Positions 23,897 through 31,708 of a stretch of 64,000 nt of DNA are shown one piece after another; position 1 is the first letter of the stretch; each line of letters starts with the position of its first letter. Source of the stretch: AC-32 sp963772975 (GTDB taxonomy: Bacteria; Actinomycetota; Thermoleophilia; Gaiellales; Gaiellaceae); the NCBI GenBank assembly GCA_963772975.1, contig CAVYZH010000011.1, forward strand, positions 1-64,000, written 5' to 3'. A model generated the notes under the pieces. That model saw only the letters and a list, made by a program, of their open reading frames with translations, was not told where the DNA came from and made no database searches. Both the position numbers and the translations under genes were made by a program.

Positions 23897-24900
23897 AGAT
23901 CCTCGTCGTCAACGCCGGGTCGACGAGCCTGAAGCTCTCCGTCGTCGAGGACGACGAATCCTTGCCCGTTGCCTCGCTCGCCGACGCCCCGGACGACGTG
24001 GCGGCGGCCGCCCACCGCGTCGTGCACGGCGGCGCACGTTTCCGGGAGCCGGTGCTGGTCGACAACGACGTGCTCGAGGAACTCGAACAGCTCTCGGAGC
24101 TCGCACCGTTGCACAACGTTCCCGCCCTGAAGGCGCTAGAAGAAGCCAGGCGCGTGCTCCCTCAGGTTCCGCACGTCGCGGTCTTCGATACGGCCTTCCA
24201 CGCGACGATCCCGGAGGTGGCGTACACGTACGCCCTGCCTCGCCGCTGGCGTGAGGAGTGGGGCATCCGCCGCTTCGGATTTCACGGGCTCTCCGTCGCC
24301 TGGGCCGCCGAGCGCGTACCGGTCTCGCGGCTCGTCGTCTGCCATCTCGGCGGCGGCTGCTCGGTGACGGCGGTGCTCGACGGCCGCTCGGTCGACACGA
24401 CCATGGGCTTCAGCCCACTCGAAGGCGTCCCGATGGCGACGCGCGCGGGGACGATCGATCCCGAGATCCTGCTCTACCTGCAGCGCCATGAGGGCACCAC
24501 GACCCGCGAGCTCGAGCAGGCGCTCGAGCACGAGTCGGGACTGCTCGCACTCGGCGGCTCTGCTCGGGTCGAAGAGCTCGAGGCTTCGTCGGAACTGCGG
24601 GCGAAGCTGGCGTTGTCCGTCTTCTGCTACCGCGTCGCCGCAGCGGTGGCGTCGATGACGTCGGCGCTAGGAGGGTTGGACGGGCTCGTCTTCACCGCGG
24701 GCGTCGGCGAGGGATCGGCGCTCGTGCGCGAGCAGGTCTGCGGGCGGTTGGGCTTCCTGGGCGTGGAGCTCGACCTCGAGGAGAACGGCCGCGCCGAGCC
24801 CGACGCGACGATCTCGGCCGCCGACTCGACCGTGCAGGTCAGGGTCGTGCCGGCGCGAGAGGACATCGTCGCCGCGCGCGCGGCCCGCGAGCTGGTCTAG
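23884..24900 (+). CDS. ackA: Acetate kinase (compact form)
   Basis: 338 residues from GTG 23884 (overlaps xfp by 13 bases); CTG 23893, overlapping the xfp stop as CTGA, is an equally placed alternative. ASKHA-fold landmarks: KILVVNAGSTSLKLS (phosphate 1), AAHRVVHGGARF, LAPLHN, FDTAFHATIPEVAY, LVVCHLGGGCSVTAVLDG, PMATRAGTIDP and FTAGVGEGSALVRE. The protein is about 60 residues shorter than usual, mainly near residues 20-40. In the signature GFHGLSVAW the second His of the usual F-H-G-x-S-H is Val. Function: acetyl phosphate + ADP to acetate + ATP, next to phosphoketolase. Confidence 0.88.
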   Translation: MAGLKILVVNAGSTSLKLSVVEDDESLPVASLADAPDDVAAAAHRVVHGGARFREPVLVDNDVLEELEQLSELAPLHNVPALKALEEARRVLPQVPHVAVFDTAFHATIPEVAYTYALPRRWREEWGIRRFGFHGLSVAWAAERVPVSRLVVCHLGGGCSVTAVLDGRSVDTTMGFSPLEGVPMATRAGTIDPEILLYLQRHEGTTTRELEQALEHESGLLALGGSARVEELEASSELRAKLALSVFCYRVAAAVASMTSALGGLDGLVFTAGVGEGSALVREQVCGRLGFLGVELDLEENGRAEPDATISAADSTVQVRVVPAREDIVAARAARELV

Positions 24901-25202
24901 TTCAGGACCTGCTTCGCCAGGTGCTCGGTCAGCTCGGCGACCACGCCGGTCTGTGTGACGGCTGCGATCGAGACCGGCTCGCCGTCATGGCGCTCGAGCA
25001 CGAGGGTCTGGTGTCCGTTCAGGCGGTCACCGGCCGCGCGCCCGGTACGCACGACCTCGAGGTCGGCGTACGGGATCTCGAGCGTGACCGGCGCCGACTC
25101 GGCGAGGCCGTCGAGGCGTAACGAGAGCGCGAGCAGCTCCAGCTTCCCTCGTGCGAGGGGTGTTTCGCCCTCGCGCCAGACGACGCCATAGGTCGTTCGC
25201 AT
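24897..25202 (-). CDS. Hypothetical protein beside acetate kinase
   Basis: 101 residues from ATG 25202; an in-frame ATG at 25238 would add twelve residues but looks less natural than the MRTTYGVVWREGETPLARGK start. The sequence alternates short strands (LELLALSLRLDGL, VTLEIPYADLEVVRTG, LVLERHDGEPVSIA) with a C-terminal helix (VVAELTEHLAKQVL), consistent with a PH-like or small beta-sandwich fold. No catalytic motif. Tail-to-tail with ackA. A copy of the stress-island motif lies 60 bases upstream, so it may belong to that regulon. Confidence 0.75.
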   Translation of the reverse strand: MRTTYGVVWREGETPLARGKLELLALSLRLDGLAESAPVTLEIPYADLEVVRTGRAAGDRLNGHQTLVLERHDGEPVSIAAVTQTGVVAELTEHLAKQVLN

Positions 25203-25261
25203 GCCTCGAAGTGTCGGCGCGGCGCGCATTCGCGCCATCGGGAGCTGCGCGGATCGCCTTG

Positions 25262-25273
25262 CGGGAAACCCGC
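25262..25273. promoter_or_regulatory. Stress-island motif copy 4 (CGGGAAACCCGC)
   Basis: Within GCGGGAAACCCGC, a perfect inverted repeat around AAA, 60 bases upstream of ATG 25202 on the minus strand and just beyond the 3' end of the transpeptidase gene. The clearest of the four copies. Confidence 0.5.
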
Positions 25274-25275
25274 AG

Positions 25276-25971
25276 CTACGTGAGGTCGGCGGCGGTGCCG
25301 ATCGCGATCAGCGGCAGCGCCGCGGGCTGTAGCCAGCGGAGCGCGGCGACCAGGCGGGGGAGCGGCAGGCTCACGCAGCCGAGCGTGGGCCGCCCGGTGC
25401 TGACGTGGAAGAAGATCCCGGAGCCGCGGCCGGGGACGACCGGGCTCGTGTTGTAGGCGATCACGGCGAAGTGGCGGTACGCGGTCGGCGAGCGCGAGAG
25501 GTCCTCGCTGGTCGTGCGGAAGGGCGGCGACGAGCCGCAGCGGACGTGGCGGAAGCGGTTGTAGTACGGCGACGCCGGGTCCTCGACCCACCAGTCGCCG
25601 CACATGACCCGGCGGTACGCGTAGTGGACTCCCGGGCTCGGCGCGATGCCGTACACCGTGCGCAGGAAGCCGAAGATCCCGGTGGGCGTGCGGCGGTCGC
25701 CCTCGTGCTTCGCGGGCGAGGTCCCGCGTTGCCCGAGCCACGCCGTCCATGGCCCGGCGGTCTGCCGCCAGCAGGCGCCGCGCTTCGCCCACAGTCGCAG
25801 CGAGCCCTGCGTGGAGGCTCGGGTCTGCGCGACGACCGTGATCAGCTGCGTTGCCGAGCCGGTCTCGAGGCGGCCGGCGAAAGTCGGCGCGCACATCGCC
25901 GAGCGCTCGTCGTGCGCCGCGGCCGAGGCGGCGACGGCGAGCGCGACGAGGGGGAGGGCGAGCAGCCTCAT
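25276..25971 (-). CDS. L,D-transpeptidase (YkuD domain), secreted
   Basis: 231 residues with a cleavable signal peptide (MRLLALPLVALAVAASAAAH). The YkuD core shows KHEGDRRTPTGIFGF, VIAYN and the catalytic HVSTGRPTLGCVSLPLP with the His and nucleophilic Cys. It forms 3-3 peptidoglycan cross-links or otherwise acts on wall peptides outside the membrane. Extra Cys residues (AMCAPTF, GACWRQ, VMCGDWW, VRCGSS) could make disulfides. Divergent, with only 20 bases between starts, from a D-Ala-D-Ala carboxypeptidase-like gene, suggesting joint control of wall remodelling. Confidence 0.9.
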   Translation of the reverse strand: MRLLALPLVALAVAASAAAHDERSAMCAPTFAGRLETGSATQLITVVAQTRASTQGSLRLWAKRGACWRQTAGPWTAWLGQRGTSPAKHEGDRRTPTGIFGFLRTVYGIAPSPGVHYAYRRVMCGDWWVEDPASPYYNRFRHVRCGSSPPFRTTSEDLSRSPTAYRHFAVIAYNTSPVVPGRGSGIFFHVSTGRPTLGCVSLPLPRLVAALRWLQPAALPLIAIGTAADLT

Positions 25972-25991
25972 CGACCTGCAGACTACGGAGG

Positions 25992-26600
25992 ATGGCTGCG
26001 CTCCTGCTCGTCGTGGTCGCGCTCCAGGCGCCGCCGTTTTCGCACTCGGTTTCACGGGTGACGGCGGCCGACCTGCCGCATTCCTGGCACCGCGGTTGCC
26101 CCGTCGCTCCCGCCTCGTTGCGGCGGCTGCGCCTCGTCTACTGGGGCTTCGACGGCCGCGCCCACACCGGCGCCCTGATCGTGAACGCGAAGGCCGTCGG
26201 CTCGCTCACGCGTGTCTTCTCGCGGCTCTACGCCGCCCGCTTCCCGATCCGGCGCCTGCGGCCGATCGACGCCTACGACGGGAGCGACGAACGCTCGCTC
26301 GAAGCCGACAACACGGCCGCCTTCAACTGCCGCTACGCCGTCACGTCCGGCCCGAAGCGTTGGTCGGTGCACGCGTACGGGCTCGCGGTCGACGTCAACC
26401 CAGTCGAGAACCCGTACCTCCTCGGCGGCCGTGTCCATCCGCGCGCGGGGCGTGCCTACCTCGACCGCTCGCGCTACCGCCCGGGGATGGCGGTGCCCGG
26501 CGGCCTGCTCGTGCGCACCTTCGCCGACGTCGGCTGGCAATGGGGCGGGCGCTGGAGCGGCTCGCCCGACTACCAGCACTTCTCGGCGACCGGCGGCTAG
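25992..26600 (+). CDS. M15 family D-alanyl-D-alanine carboxypeptidase-like protein
   Basis: 202 residues. A hydrophobic N-terminus (MAALLLVVVALQAPPFSHSV) predicts export. Zinc-site residues of the M15 family are in KRWSVHAYGLAVDVNPVENP (H-x6-D) and PDYQHFS, and the FNCRYAVTSG stretch is characteristic of the CwlK/VanY-like branch. The enzyme should cleave peptidoglycan peptides in the cell wall. ATG 25992 follows GGAGG without a gap, so it may be leaderless. Divergent from the L,D-transpeptidase gene. Confidence 0.88.
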   Translation: MAALLLVVVALQAPPFSHSVSRVTAADLPHSWHRGCPVAPASLRRLRLVYWGFDGRAHTGALIVNAKAVGSLTRVFSRLYAARFPIRRLRPIDAYDGSDERSLEADNTAAFNCRYAVTSGPKRWSVHAYGLAVDVNPVENPYLLGGRVHPRAGRAYLDRSRYRPGMAVPGGLLVRTFADVGWQWGGRWSGSPDYQHFSATGG

Positions 26601-26613
26601 CGGATGTTCGGTT

Positions 26614-27039
26614 TCAGGCGGCGAGCCTCCCGAGGACGGTGCCGAAGAGCAGGTGCCGCCAGGTCGCTTGCGCGAACGCGCGCGGGTTCGTCAGGAGCGG
26701 CGGGATCCCGGGCTCGCCGCGGGCGGGGTGGTAGCGGTCGATCACGGCGCAGAGCGGGTAGAGCGCCGTGTGCTCGGCGAGCGCCATCGCTACGGCGAGC
26801 CGGCGCGGAGGTACGGGCACGCGCCTGCGCAGTTCCTCGAAGGCGAGCCCGAAGGCGGCGCCGTTCGCCGCGTGGAGGCCGAAGCCGGCCAGCCGCCAGC
26901 CGGGCCCGCGCCTCACCGCCTTGCCGAGCACCGCGACGTCCGAGTAGTCGCAGCGAAGGAGCCGCTGGTCGAGCGGCTCGGCGAGGCCCCACACGGTCGC
27001 GGCCACGGCTCCCGCCGCGGCCGAGCGCAGTCGGCTCAT
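26614..27039 (-). CDS. Conserved hypothetical membrane protein at the end of the trp operon
   Basis: 141 residues from ATG 27039, which overlaps the trpA stop (ATGA). Amphipathic/hydrophobic stretches include AAAGAVAATVWGLAEPL, FGLHAANGAAFGLAFEEL and LAVAMALAEHTALYPLCAVI. Together with LFGTVLGRLAA they suggest about four short membrane helices. Not a tryptophan biosynthesis enzyme; it may only share the message. No function is assigned. Confidence 0.75.
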   Translation of the reverse strand: MSRLRSAAAGAVAATVWGLAEPLDQRLLRCDYSDVAVLGKAVRRGPGWRLAGFGLHAANGAAFGLAFEELRRRVPVPPRRLAVAMALAEHTALYPLCAVIDRYHPARGEPGIPPLLTNPRAFAQATWRHLLFGTVLGRLAA

Positions 27040-27734
27040 GGGTCGAGTGCTACCCGCAGCGACGAGACGTACTCCCGCAATGCCGAGGGACCGTCCTCGG
27101 CGACCTCGACGGCGCGCGAGCCGACGACGACTCCGTCCGCCAGCTCGGCGGCTGCGCGTGCGTGCTCCGGGGTCGAGATGCCGAAGCCGGCGTAGAGCGG
27201 GAGCTCGGTCTGGGTTCTCGCGCGCGCGACAAGGCCGGCGAGCGCGGGGGAGAGCTCGTTCCGCGCGCCGGTCGTGCCGGTGAGCGTGACGAGGTAGAGC
27301 CAGCCGTCGCTCTGCGCGGCGGCGAGCGCGAGGCGCTCGTCGGTGGAGGTCGGCGCGACGAGCTGCACCCGCCGCAGCTCGGGCCGCTCGCCGGCGGGGA
27401 GGTCGGCGACGATCATGCTCGTCGCTCCGGCCGCCTGCGCATCGGCCGCGAAGCGCTCCCAGCCGTGCGCCTCGAGCAGCGAGGAGTACGTCATCGGCAC
27501 GAGCGGGGTCTCGGTCAGCCGCTCCCGCGTCGCGGCGAGGACCTCGAGGCAGGCGCCCGTGCGCATCCCCTGCGCGAGCGCGCGCTCCGCGGCCCGGCGG
27601 ATCACGGGACCGTCGGCGAGCGGGTCGGAGAACGGGAAGCCGAGCTCCATGAGGTCGGCACCGCCCTCCACCGCGGCCTGCGCCAGGGCCGGCGTCTCCG
27701 GGCCGCACATCAGGTAGATCGCGAGCGTCTTCAC
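27036..27734 (-). CDS. trpA: Tryptophan synthase alpha subunit (short form)
   Basis: 232 residues from GTG 27734 (GTGA overlap with the methyltransferase stop). TIM-barrel landmarks: IYLMCGPETP, the catalytic Glu and Asp in MELGFPFSDPLADGPVI, MTYSSLLEAHG, VADLPAGERPEL, VTLTGTTGARNEL, GFGISTPEHARAA and GVVVGSRAVEV. It cleaves indole-3-glycerol phosphate and passes indole to TrpB. It is about 30 residues shorter than typical, lacking the N-terminal alpha-0 helix. It is separated from trpB by two unrelated genes, unusual for subunits of one complex. Confidence 0.93.
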   Translation of the reverse strand: MKTLAIYLMCGPETPALAQAAVEGGADLMELGFPFSDPLADGPVIRRAAERALAQGMRTGACLEVLAATRERLTETPLVPMTYSSLLEAHGWERFAADAQAAGATSMIVADLPAGERPELRRVQLVAPTSTDERLALAAAQSDGWLYLVTLTGTTGARNELSPALAGLVARARTQTELPLYAGFGISTPEHARAAAELADGVVVGSRAVEVAEDGPSALREYVSSLRVALDP

Positions 27735-28540
27735 GGGTCGCGCCGCAGCACGGCGAGGATGTGCTGGCCGCAGGAGACCGCACCGGGCTCGCCGGCCAGC
27801 TCGAGCTCGACGCGCGAGAGGAACGCGCGCAGCTCCGGCTCCTCGGGCTGCACAGCGGGAAGCAGGCCGGCCGCGCAGACGTCGACGACCGTTCCGTGCG
27901 ACGACAGCAGCGCCTCGAGCTCGCTCCAGCGGAACAGCTTCATCGCCAGGTGCCCGTAGTCGGGCTCGTCGGGCAGGAAGCCGGTGCGGACGATCGCCTC
28001 GTTCTTGGCCACGCCGTCGCGGCGGACGAGGTCGAGCAAGATCGGTAGGAAGTGGGTGACGGTGCCGACGAGCGACATCACCGAGACGAGCACGTGCCCG
28101 CCCGGCCGGGTCACGCGGACGAGCTCGGCGATCCCGTCGTCCGCCCGGTCGACCACGTAGCTGAGCGGGCCGCCGAAGCAGATCGTCGCGTCGAAGCTCG
28201 CGTCGTCCCAGCGCGACAGGTCGAGAATGTCGGCGAGCTCGCGCTCGACGACATGCTCCTCGAGGCCCTCGGCCGCGACGCGCTCTCGGTTCAGCTCGAG
28301 CTGTCCCTGCGAGAGGTCGGAGACGGTGACCTGCGCGCCGAGCCGCGCCAGCTCGATCGTGAAGCGGCCCGGGCCGGCCCCGACCTCGAGCACGTGGTCG
28401 CCGGCGCTGACGAAGCGATGGAGCCGGTCGCGGTGCACGTCGAGGCTTGGCGCGGGCGTTCGCCCGTCCTCGAAGCGAGTCCACTCGCTCTCGCCGTACT
28501 CGTCGTAGAAGGAGGCGGCACGCTCCGGGTCCCAGCTCAC
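27731..28540 (-). CDS. Class I SAM-dependent methyltransferase inside the trp operon
   Basis: 269 residues from GTG 28540, overlapping the formamidase stop (GTGA). The Rossmann SAM site is clear: HVLEVGAGPGRFTIELA (motif I), VTVSDLSQGQLELN (acidic loop), FDATICFGGPLSYV (motif IV), VRVTRPGGHVLVSVM (post III). The substrate is unknown. It starts MSWDPERAASFYDEYGESEW, a motif seen in methyltransferases acting on small metabolites. Its in-frame packing between trpB and trpA implies a product made together with tryptophan or simple gene capture. Confidence 0.85.
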   Translation of the reverse strand: MSWDPERAASFYDEYGESEWTRFEDGRTPAPSLDVHRDRLHRFVSAGDHVLEVGAGPGRFTIELARLGAQVTVSDLSQGQLELNRERVAAEGLEEHVVERELADILDLSRWDDASFDATICFGGPLSYVVDRADDGIAELVRVTRPGGHVLVSVMSLVGTVTHFLPILLDLVRRDGVAKNEAIVRTGFLPDEPDYGHLAMKLFRWSELEALLSSHGTVVDVCAAGLLPAVQPEEPELRAFLSRVELELAGEPGAVSCGQHILAVLRRDP

Positions 28541-29451
28541 AGGCGAGCGAGCAGCGCTTTCTCGACCTTCGCCACCATCGTGTACGCAGGGTCGTAGACG
28601 TTGCCGACGTCGTACCGGACGAACTGGCCGAGGAGTGCCGAGCCGGCCCGGTAGTCGAGGCCGTGGTCCTCGTGCAGCAGGCGCAGGAGCTCGGTCGTCG
28701 CGTGCTGGACGGCCTCGTCGAGCGGGCGTGCGTTGCCGACGGCCATCACGTAGGTCTCGTCCTCCGCGCGCGGCCAGCGGATCGTCTTGCCCTTCAGCAC
28801 CTCGAGGGAGAACTCGACGTCCATCGAGACTTCGATGCCGGTGCCGACGATCTCGCCGTCGCCCTGGAGCGCGTGTCCGTCGCCGACGTGGAAGAGCGCG
28901 CCCTCGGCGAAGACGGGGAAGTCCACGGTGACGCTCTCGCGAAAGCCGCGGTAGTCCATGTTGCCGCCGTGCTCACCGGAGGTCGCGCACGAGATCGCCT
29001 GCCCCTGCCGGGGCGCGACGCCGAAACAGCCGAGCATGGGGTCGAGCGGAACCTCGCCGAGCGACTCGAGCCCCGCCGGCGGGGCTTCGAGCCTGGCGGT
29101 CCAGCGCTCGAGGTCGAGCGTCCACCAGTCCTCGCCGGCCCGTTCGCCCAGCTCCGGGACGAAGTCCGGGTCGACCACGTGGGGCGCCACGAGCGGGCCG
29201 GTCACGCCGCGCGTGCGGTTCGGCCGGATCTTGTCGAAGCGGACGCGCAGCGTGTCACCCGCCTCGGCGCCCTCGACGTGGAACGGCCCGGTCTGCGGGT
29301 TGCCGCCGTCGGTGATGTCGTTTCCGTGGCGGTCGTACCCAGCCGAATCGACCGTCCAGGTACGGATCACGTCGCCACTGCCGACGCGCAGCACAGGGTC
29401 GTGCGAGCCGATCGTCGTGTGGAAATGCGTCGGCTCGAACTCGTGGATCAC
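28537..29451 (-). CDS. Acetamidase/formamidase family protein inside the trp operon
   Basis: 304 residues from GTG 29451, overlapping the trpB stop (GTGA). Family features: HTTIGSHDPVLRVGSGDVIR, TGPFHVEGAEAGDTLRVRF, PLDPMLGCFGVAPRQGQAIS and EHGGNMDYR, the metal and active-site region of FmdA/AmdA enzymes that hydrolyse formamide or short amides. A link to tryptophan is conceivable via N-formyl intermediates such as N-formylkynurenine, but the known kynurenine formamidases are a different family, so this is speculation. Coupled to its neighbours. Confidence 0.85.
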   Translation of the reverse strand: MIHEFEPTHFHTTIGSHDPVLRVGSGDVIRTWTVDSAGYDRHGNDITDGGNPQTGPFHVEGAEAGDTLRVRFDKIRPNRTRGVTGPLVAPHVVDPDFVPELGERAGEDWWTLDLERWTARLEAPPAGLESLGEVPLDPMLGCFGVAPRQGQAISCATSGEHGGNMDYRGFRESVTVDFPVFAEGALFHVGDGHALQGDGEIVGTGIEVSMDVEFSLEVLKGKTIRWPRAEDETYVMAVGNARPLDEAVQHATTELLRLLHEDHGLDYRAGSALLGQFVRYDVGNVYDPAYTMVAKVEKALLARL

Positions 29452-30557
29452 CGGGCGAGCACCTCCTCGAGATCCTTGTCGCCGCGGCCGGAGAGGCAGA
29501 GCAGGATCAGCTCCTCGTCGAGCTCGCCGACGCGGGCCAGCGCATGCGCCGGCTCGAGCGCGGGCAGGATCCCCTCGGTTCGCGCGAGCCGGCGGAACGC
29601 GGCCAGCGCCTCCTCGTCGCTCGTGCCGACGTACTCGGCCCGGCCGCTGTCGCGCAGGAACGCATGCTCGGGGCCGACGCCGGGATAGTCGAGCCCGGCC
29701 GAGATCGACTCGGCATCGAGCACCTGGCCGTCCTCGTCGGCGAGCACCGACGAGCGCGAGCCGTGCAGCACCGCCGGCCGTCCCGAGCCGAGGCTCGCCG
29801 CGCCGCCGGCCTCGACACCGATCAGCCGCACCTCGGCGTCGTCGACGAACCCGGCGAACAGCCCGATCGCGTTCGAGCCGCCGCCGACGCACGCGATCGC
29901 GACCTCCGGCAGCGAGCCCTCGGCTTCGAGCAGCTGCTCCCGCGCCTCGCGTCCGATCACCGCCTGCAACTCTCGCACGATCTGCGGGTACGGCTCCGGG
30001 CCGACGCAGGAGCCGATCAGGTAGTGCGTCGACTCGACGGAGCCGATCCAGTCGCGGATCGCCTCGCTGGTCGCTTCCTTCAGCGTCTTCGTGCCGAACT
30101 CGACCGGCCGCACCTCGGCGCCGAGCAGGCCCATCCGCTCCACGTTCGGCCGCTGCCGGCGCATGTCCTCGGAGCCCATGTAGACGACGCAGTCGAGCCC
30201 GAAGCGCGCACACACGGTTGCCGTTGCGACGCCGTGCTGTCCGGCGCCGGTCTCGGCCACAATCCGGCGCTTGCCGAGCCGCAGGGCGAGCAGCGCCTGG
30301 CCGAGCGCGTTGTTCAGCTTGTGCGCGCCGGTGTGGAGCAGGTCCTCTCGCTTCAGGTAGAGCCGCTTGCCCGGTGCGAAACGCTCCGCGAGGGTCAGCG
30401 GCGTAGGTCGGCCGGCGTAGCTCCGGCCGAGCTCGTCCAGCTCGGCTTCGAACGCGGGGTCCTGGCGCGCGGCCTGCCACCCGGCCTCGAGCTCATCGAG
30501 TGCCGGGATCAGCGTCTCGGGGACGAAGCGGCCGCCGTACTCGCCGTAGGTCAGCAC
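29448..30557 (-). CDS. trpB: Tryptophan synthase beta subunit
   Basis: 369 residues from GTG 30557, which overlaps the trpC/F stop by seven bases. PLP enzyme landmarks: YGGRFVPETLIPALDELEAG, the PLP Lys in LKREDLLHTGAHKLNNALGQ, ETGAGQHGVATATVCARFGL, IACVGGGSNAIGLF and the C-terminal LSGRGDKDLEEVL. It condenses indole with serine. It belongs to the TrpB1 type that partners TrpA. Confidence 0.96.
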   Translation of the reverse strand: MLTYGEYGGRFVPETLIPALDELEAGWQAARQDPAFEAELDELGRSYAGRPTPLTLAERFAPGKRLYLKREDLLHTGAHKLNNALGQALLALRLGKRRIVAETGAGQHGVATATVCARFGLDCVVYMGSEDMRRQRPNVERMGLLGAEVRPVEFGTKTLKEATSEAIRDWIGSVESTHYLIGSCVGPEPYPQIVRELQAVIGREAREQLLEAEGSLPEVAIACVGGGSNAIGLFAGFVDDAEVRLIGVEAGGAASLGSGRPAVLHGSRSSVLADEDGQVLDAESISAGLDYPGVGPEHAFLRDSGRAEYVGTSDEEALAAFRRLARTEGILPALEPAHALARVGELDEELILLCLSGRGDKDLEEVLAR

Positions 30558-31708
30558 CGTGCCGCCTCGACGTAAGCGCGGATGCGGTCGTGGTCCTTCA
30601 CGCCCGCCTCGGTCTCGAGGCTCGAGCTTGCGTCCACGGCCCACGGCCGGACGCGCTCGATCGCCTCGTGGACGTTCTCGGGCGAGAGCCCGCCGGCGAG
30701 CATGATCCTGCCCGCGGCGGCGCTCGCCCGGTCGAGATGGCCCGGATCCGCCTGCTGCCAGGACCGGTCGACGACGCGGGCCACCTCACGGCCGCGCCGC
30801 AGCAGCACGCCATCGCGCGAGCGGTGGCCGTTCTCGCGCGCGTAGAGCTGGACGAGGTCGGCGCCGTCGTCCGTGACCTCGCCGACGTGAACCGCGACCG
30901 AGAGCATCGTCTCCGGCACCGGCAGCACACTGGGCGCGCGGCGCGGCGTCTCGCGGGCGAGCACGAAGCCGGCCAGGTCTGCTCCTGCTTCGGCTGCGGC
31001 GGCCACGTCCTCCTCGCGGGTCAGGCCGCAGACCTTGACCAGCGGTCGCGCGATCAGCTCCTGCAGCTTCGCGGCCGGATCGGCGGCCAGCATCAGCGTG
31101 GAGCCGACCAGCACGGCGTCGGCGCCTGCTAGCTCGGCCTCGGCGCCGTGGGCACGCGCGGCGATCGCGCTCTCGGCGACGACAACCCGGTCGCGCGGGG
31201 CGGACTCGACGAGCTCGAGCTGGGCGCGCCGGTCGATTGCAAAGGTGGAGAGATCGCGCGCGTTGATCCCGATCACCGGCGCGTCGAGCTCGACCGCACG
31301 TCGCAGCTCCTCGGCGTCGTGGGCCTCGACGAGCGTGTCGAGCCCAAGCTCCTGGGCCGCCGCCATCAGCTTGCGTGTCTGGGCGTCGTCGAGGTCGCGC
31401 ATCAAGAGCAACACCGCATCGGCGCCGAGCCGCCGCAGCTCCTCGAGCTCGGCCCGCTCGGAGAAGAACCCCTTGGCGAGCAAGGGCACGCTACTGGCCG
31501 ATCTTGCGGCAGCGAGATCGGCGGGACTCCCGGCGAACCGTTCGTCCACCAGCACCGAAACGGCCGCGGCGCCGGCGCGCTCGAACGCCGCCGCCAAGGC
31601 CGCGGGATCCGCGTCAGGCCGGAGCTCGCCCGCGGAAGGCGAGCGCCGCTTGATCTCCGCGATCGCGCCGAGGCCGCCCTGTGCGAGCGCATCGCGGAAG
31701 CGGCCCAT
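30551..31708 (-). CDS. trpC: Fused indole-3-glycerol-phosphate synthase / phosphoribosylanthranilate isomerase
   Basis: 385 residues, two domains. Residues 1-222 are TrpC: IAEIKRRSPSAGELRPDADP, LLAKGFF, LLLMRDL, VEAHDAEEL, IGINARDLSTF, VVAESAI and GADAVLVGSTLM. Residues 224-385 are TrpF: VKVCGLTREEDVAAAAEAGA, ADLAGFVLARETPRR, and the phosphate site MLAGGLSPENV with VDASSSLETEAGVKDHDRI. The ATG 31708 shares one base with the trpD stop (TGATG). Most actinobacteria use PriA for the TrpF step; the fused TrpF suggests PriA here need not do both jobs. Confidence 0.95.
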   Translation of the reverse strand: MGRFRDALAQGGLGAIAEIKRRSPSAGELRPDADPAALAAAFERAGAAAVSVLVDERFAGSPADLAAARSASSVPLLAKGFFSERAELEELRRLGADAVLLLMRDLDDAQTRKLMAAAQELGLDTLVEAHDAEELRRAVELDAPVIGINARDLSTFAIDRRAQLELVESAPRDRVVVAESAIAARAHGAEAELAGADAVLVGSTLMLAADPAAKLQELIARPLVKVCGLTREEDVAAAAEAGADLAGFVLARETPRRAPSVLPVPETMLSVAVHVGEVTDDGADLVQLYARENGHRSRDGVLLRRGREVARVVDRSWQQADPGHLDRASAAAGRIMLAGGLSPENVHEAIERVRPWAVDASSSLETEAGVKDHDRIRAYVEAARC

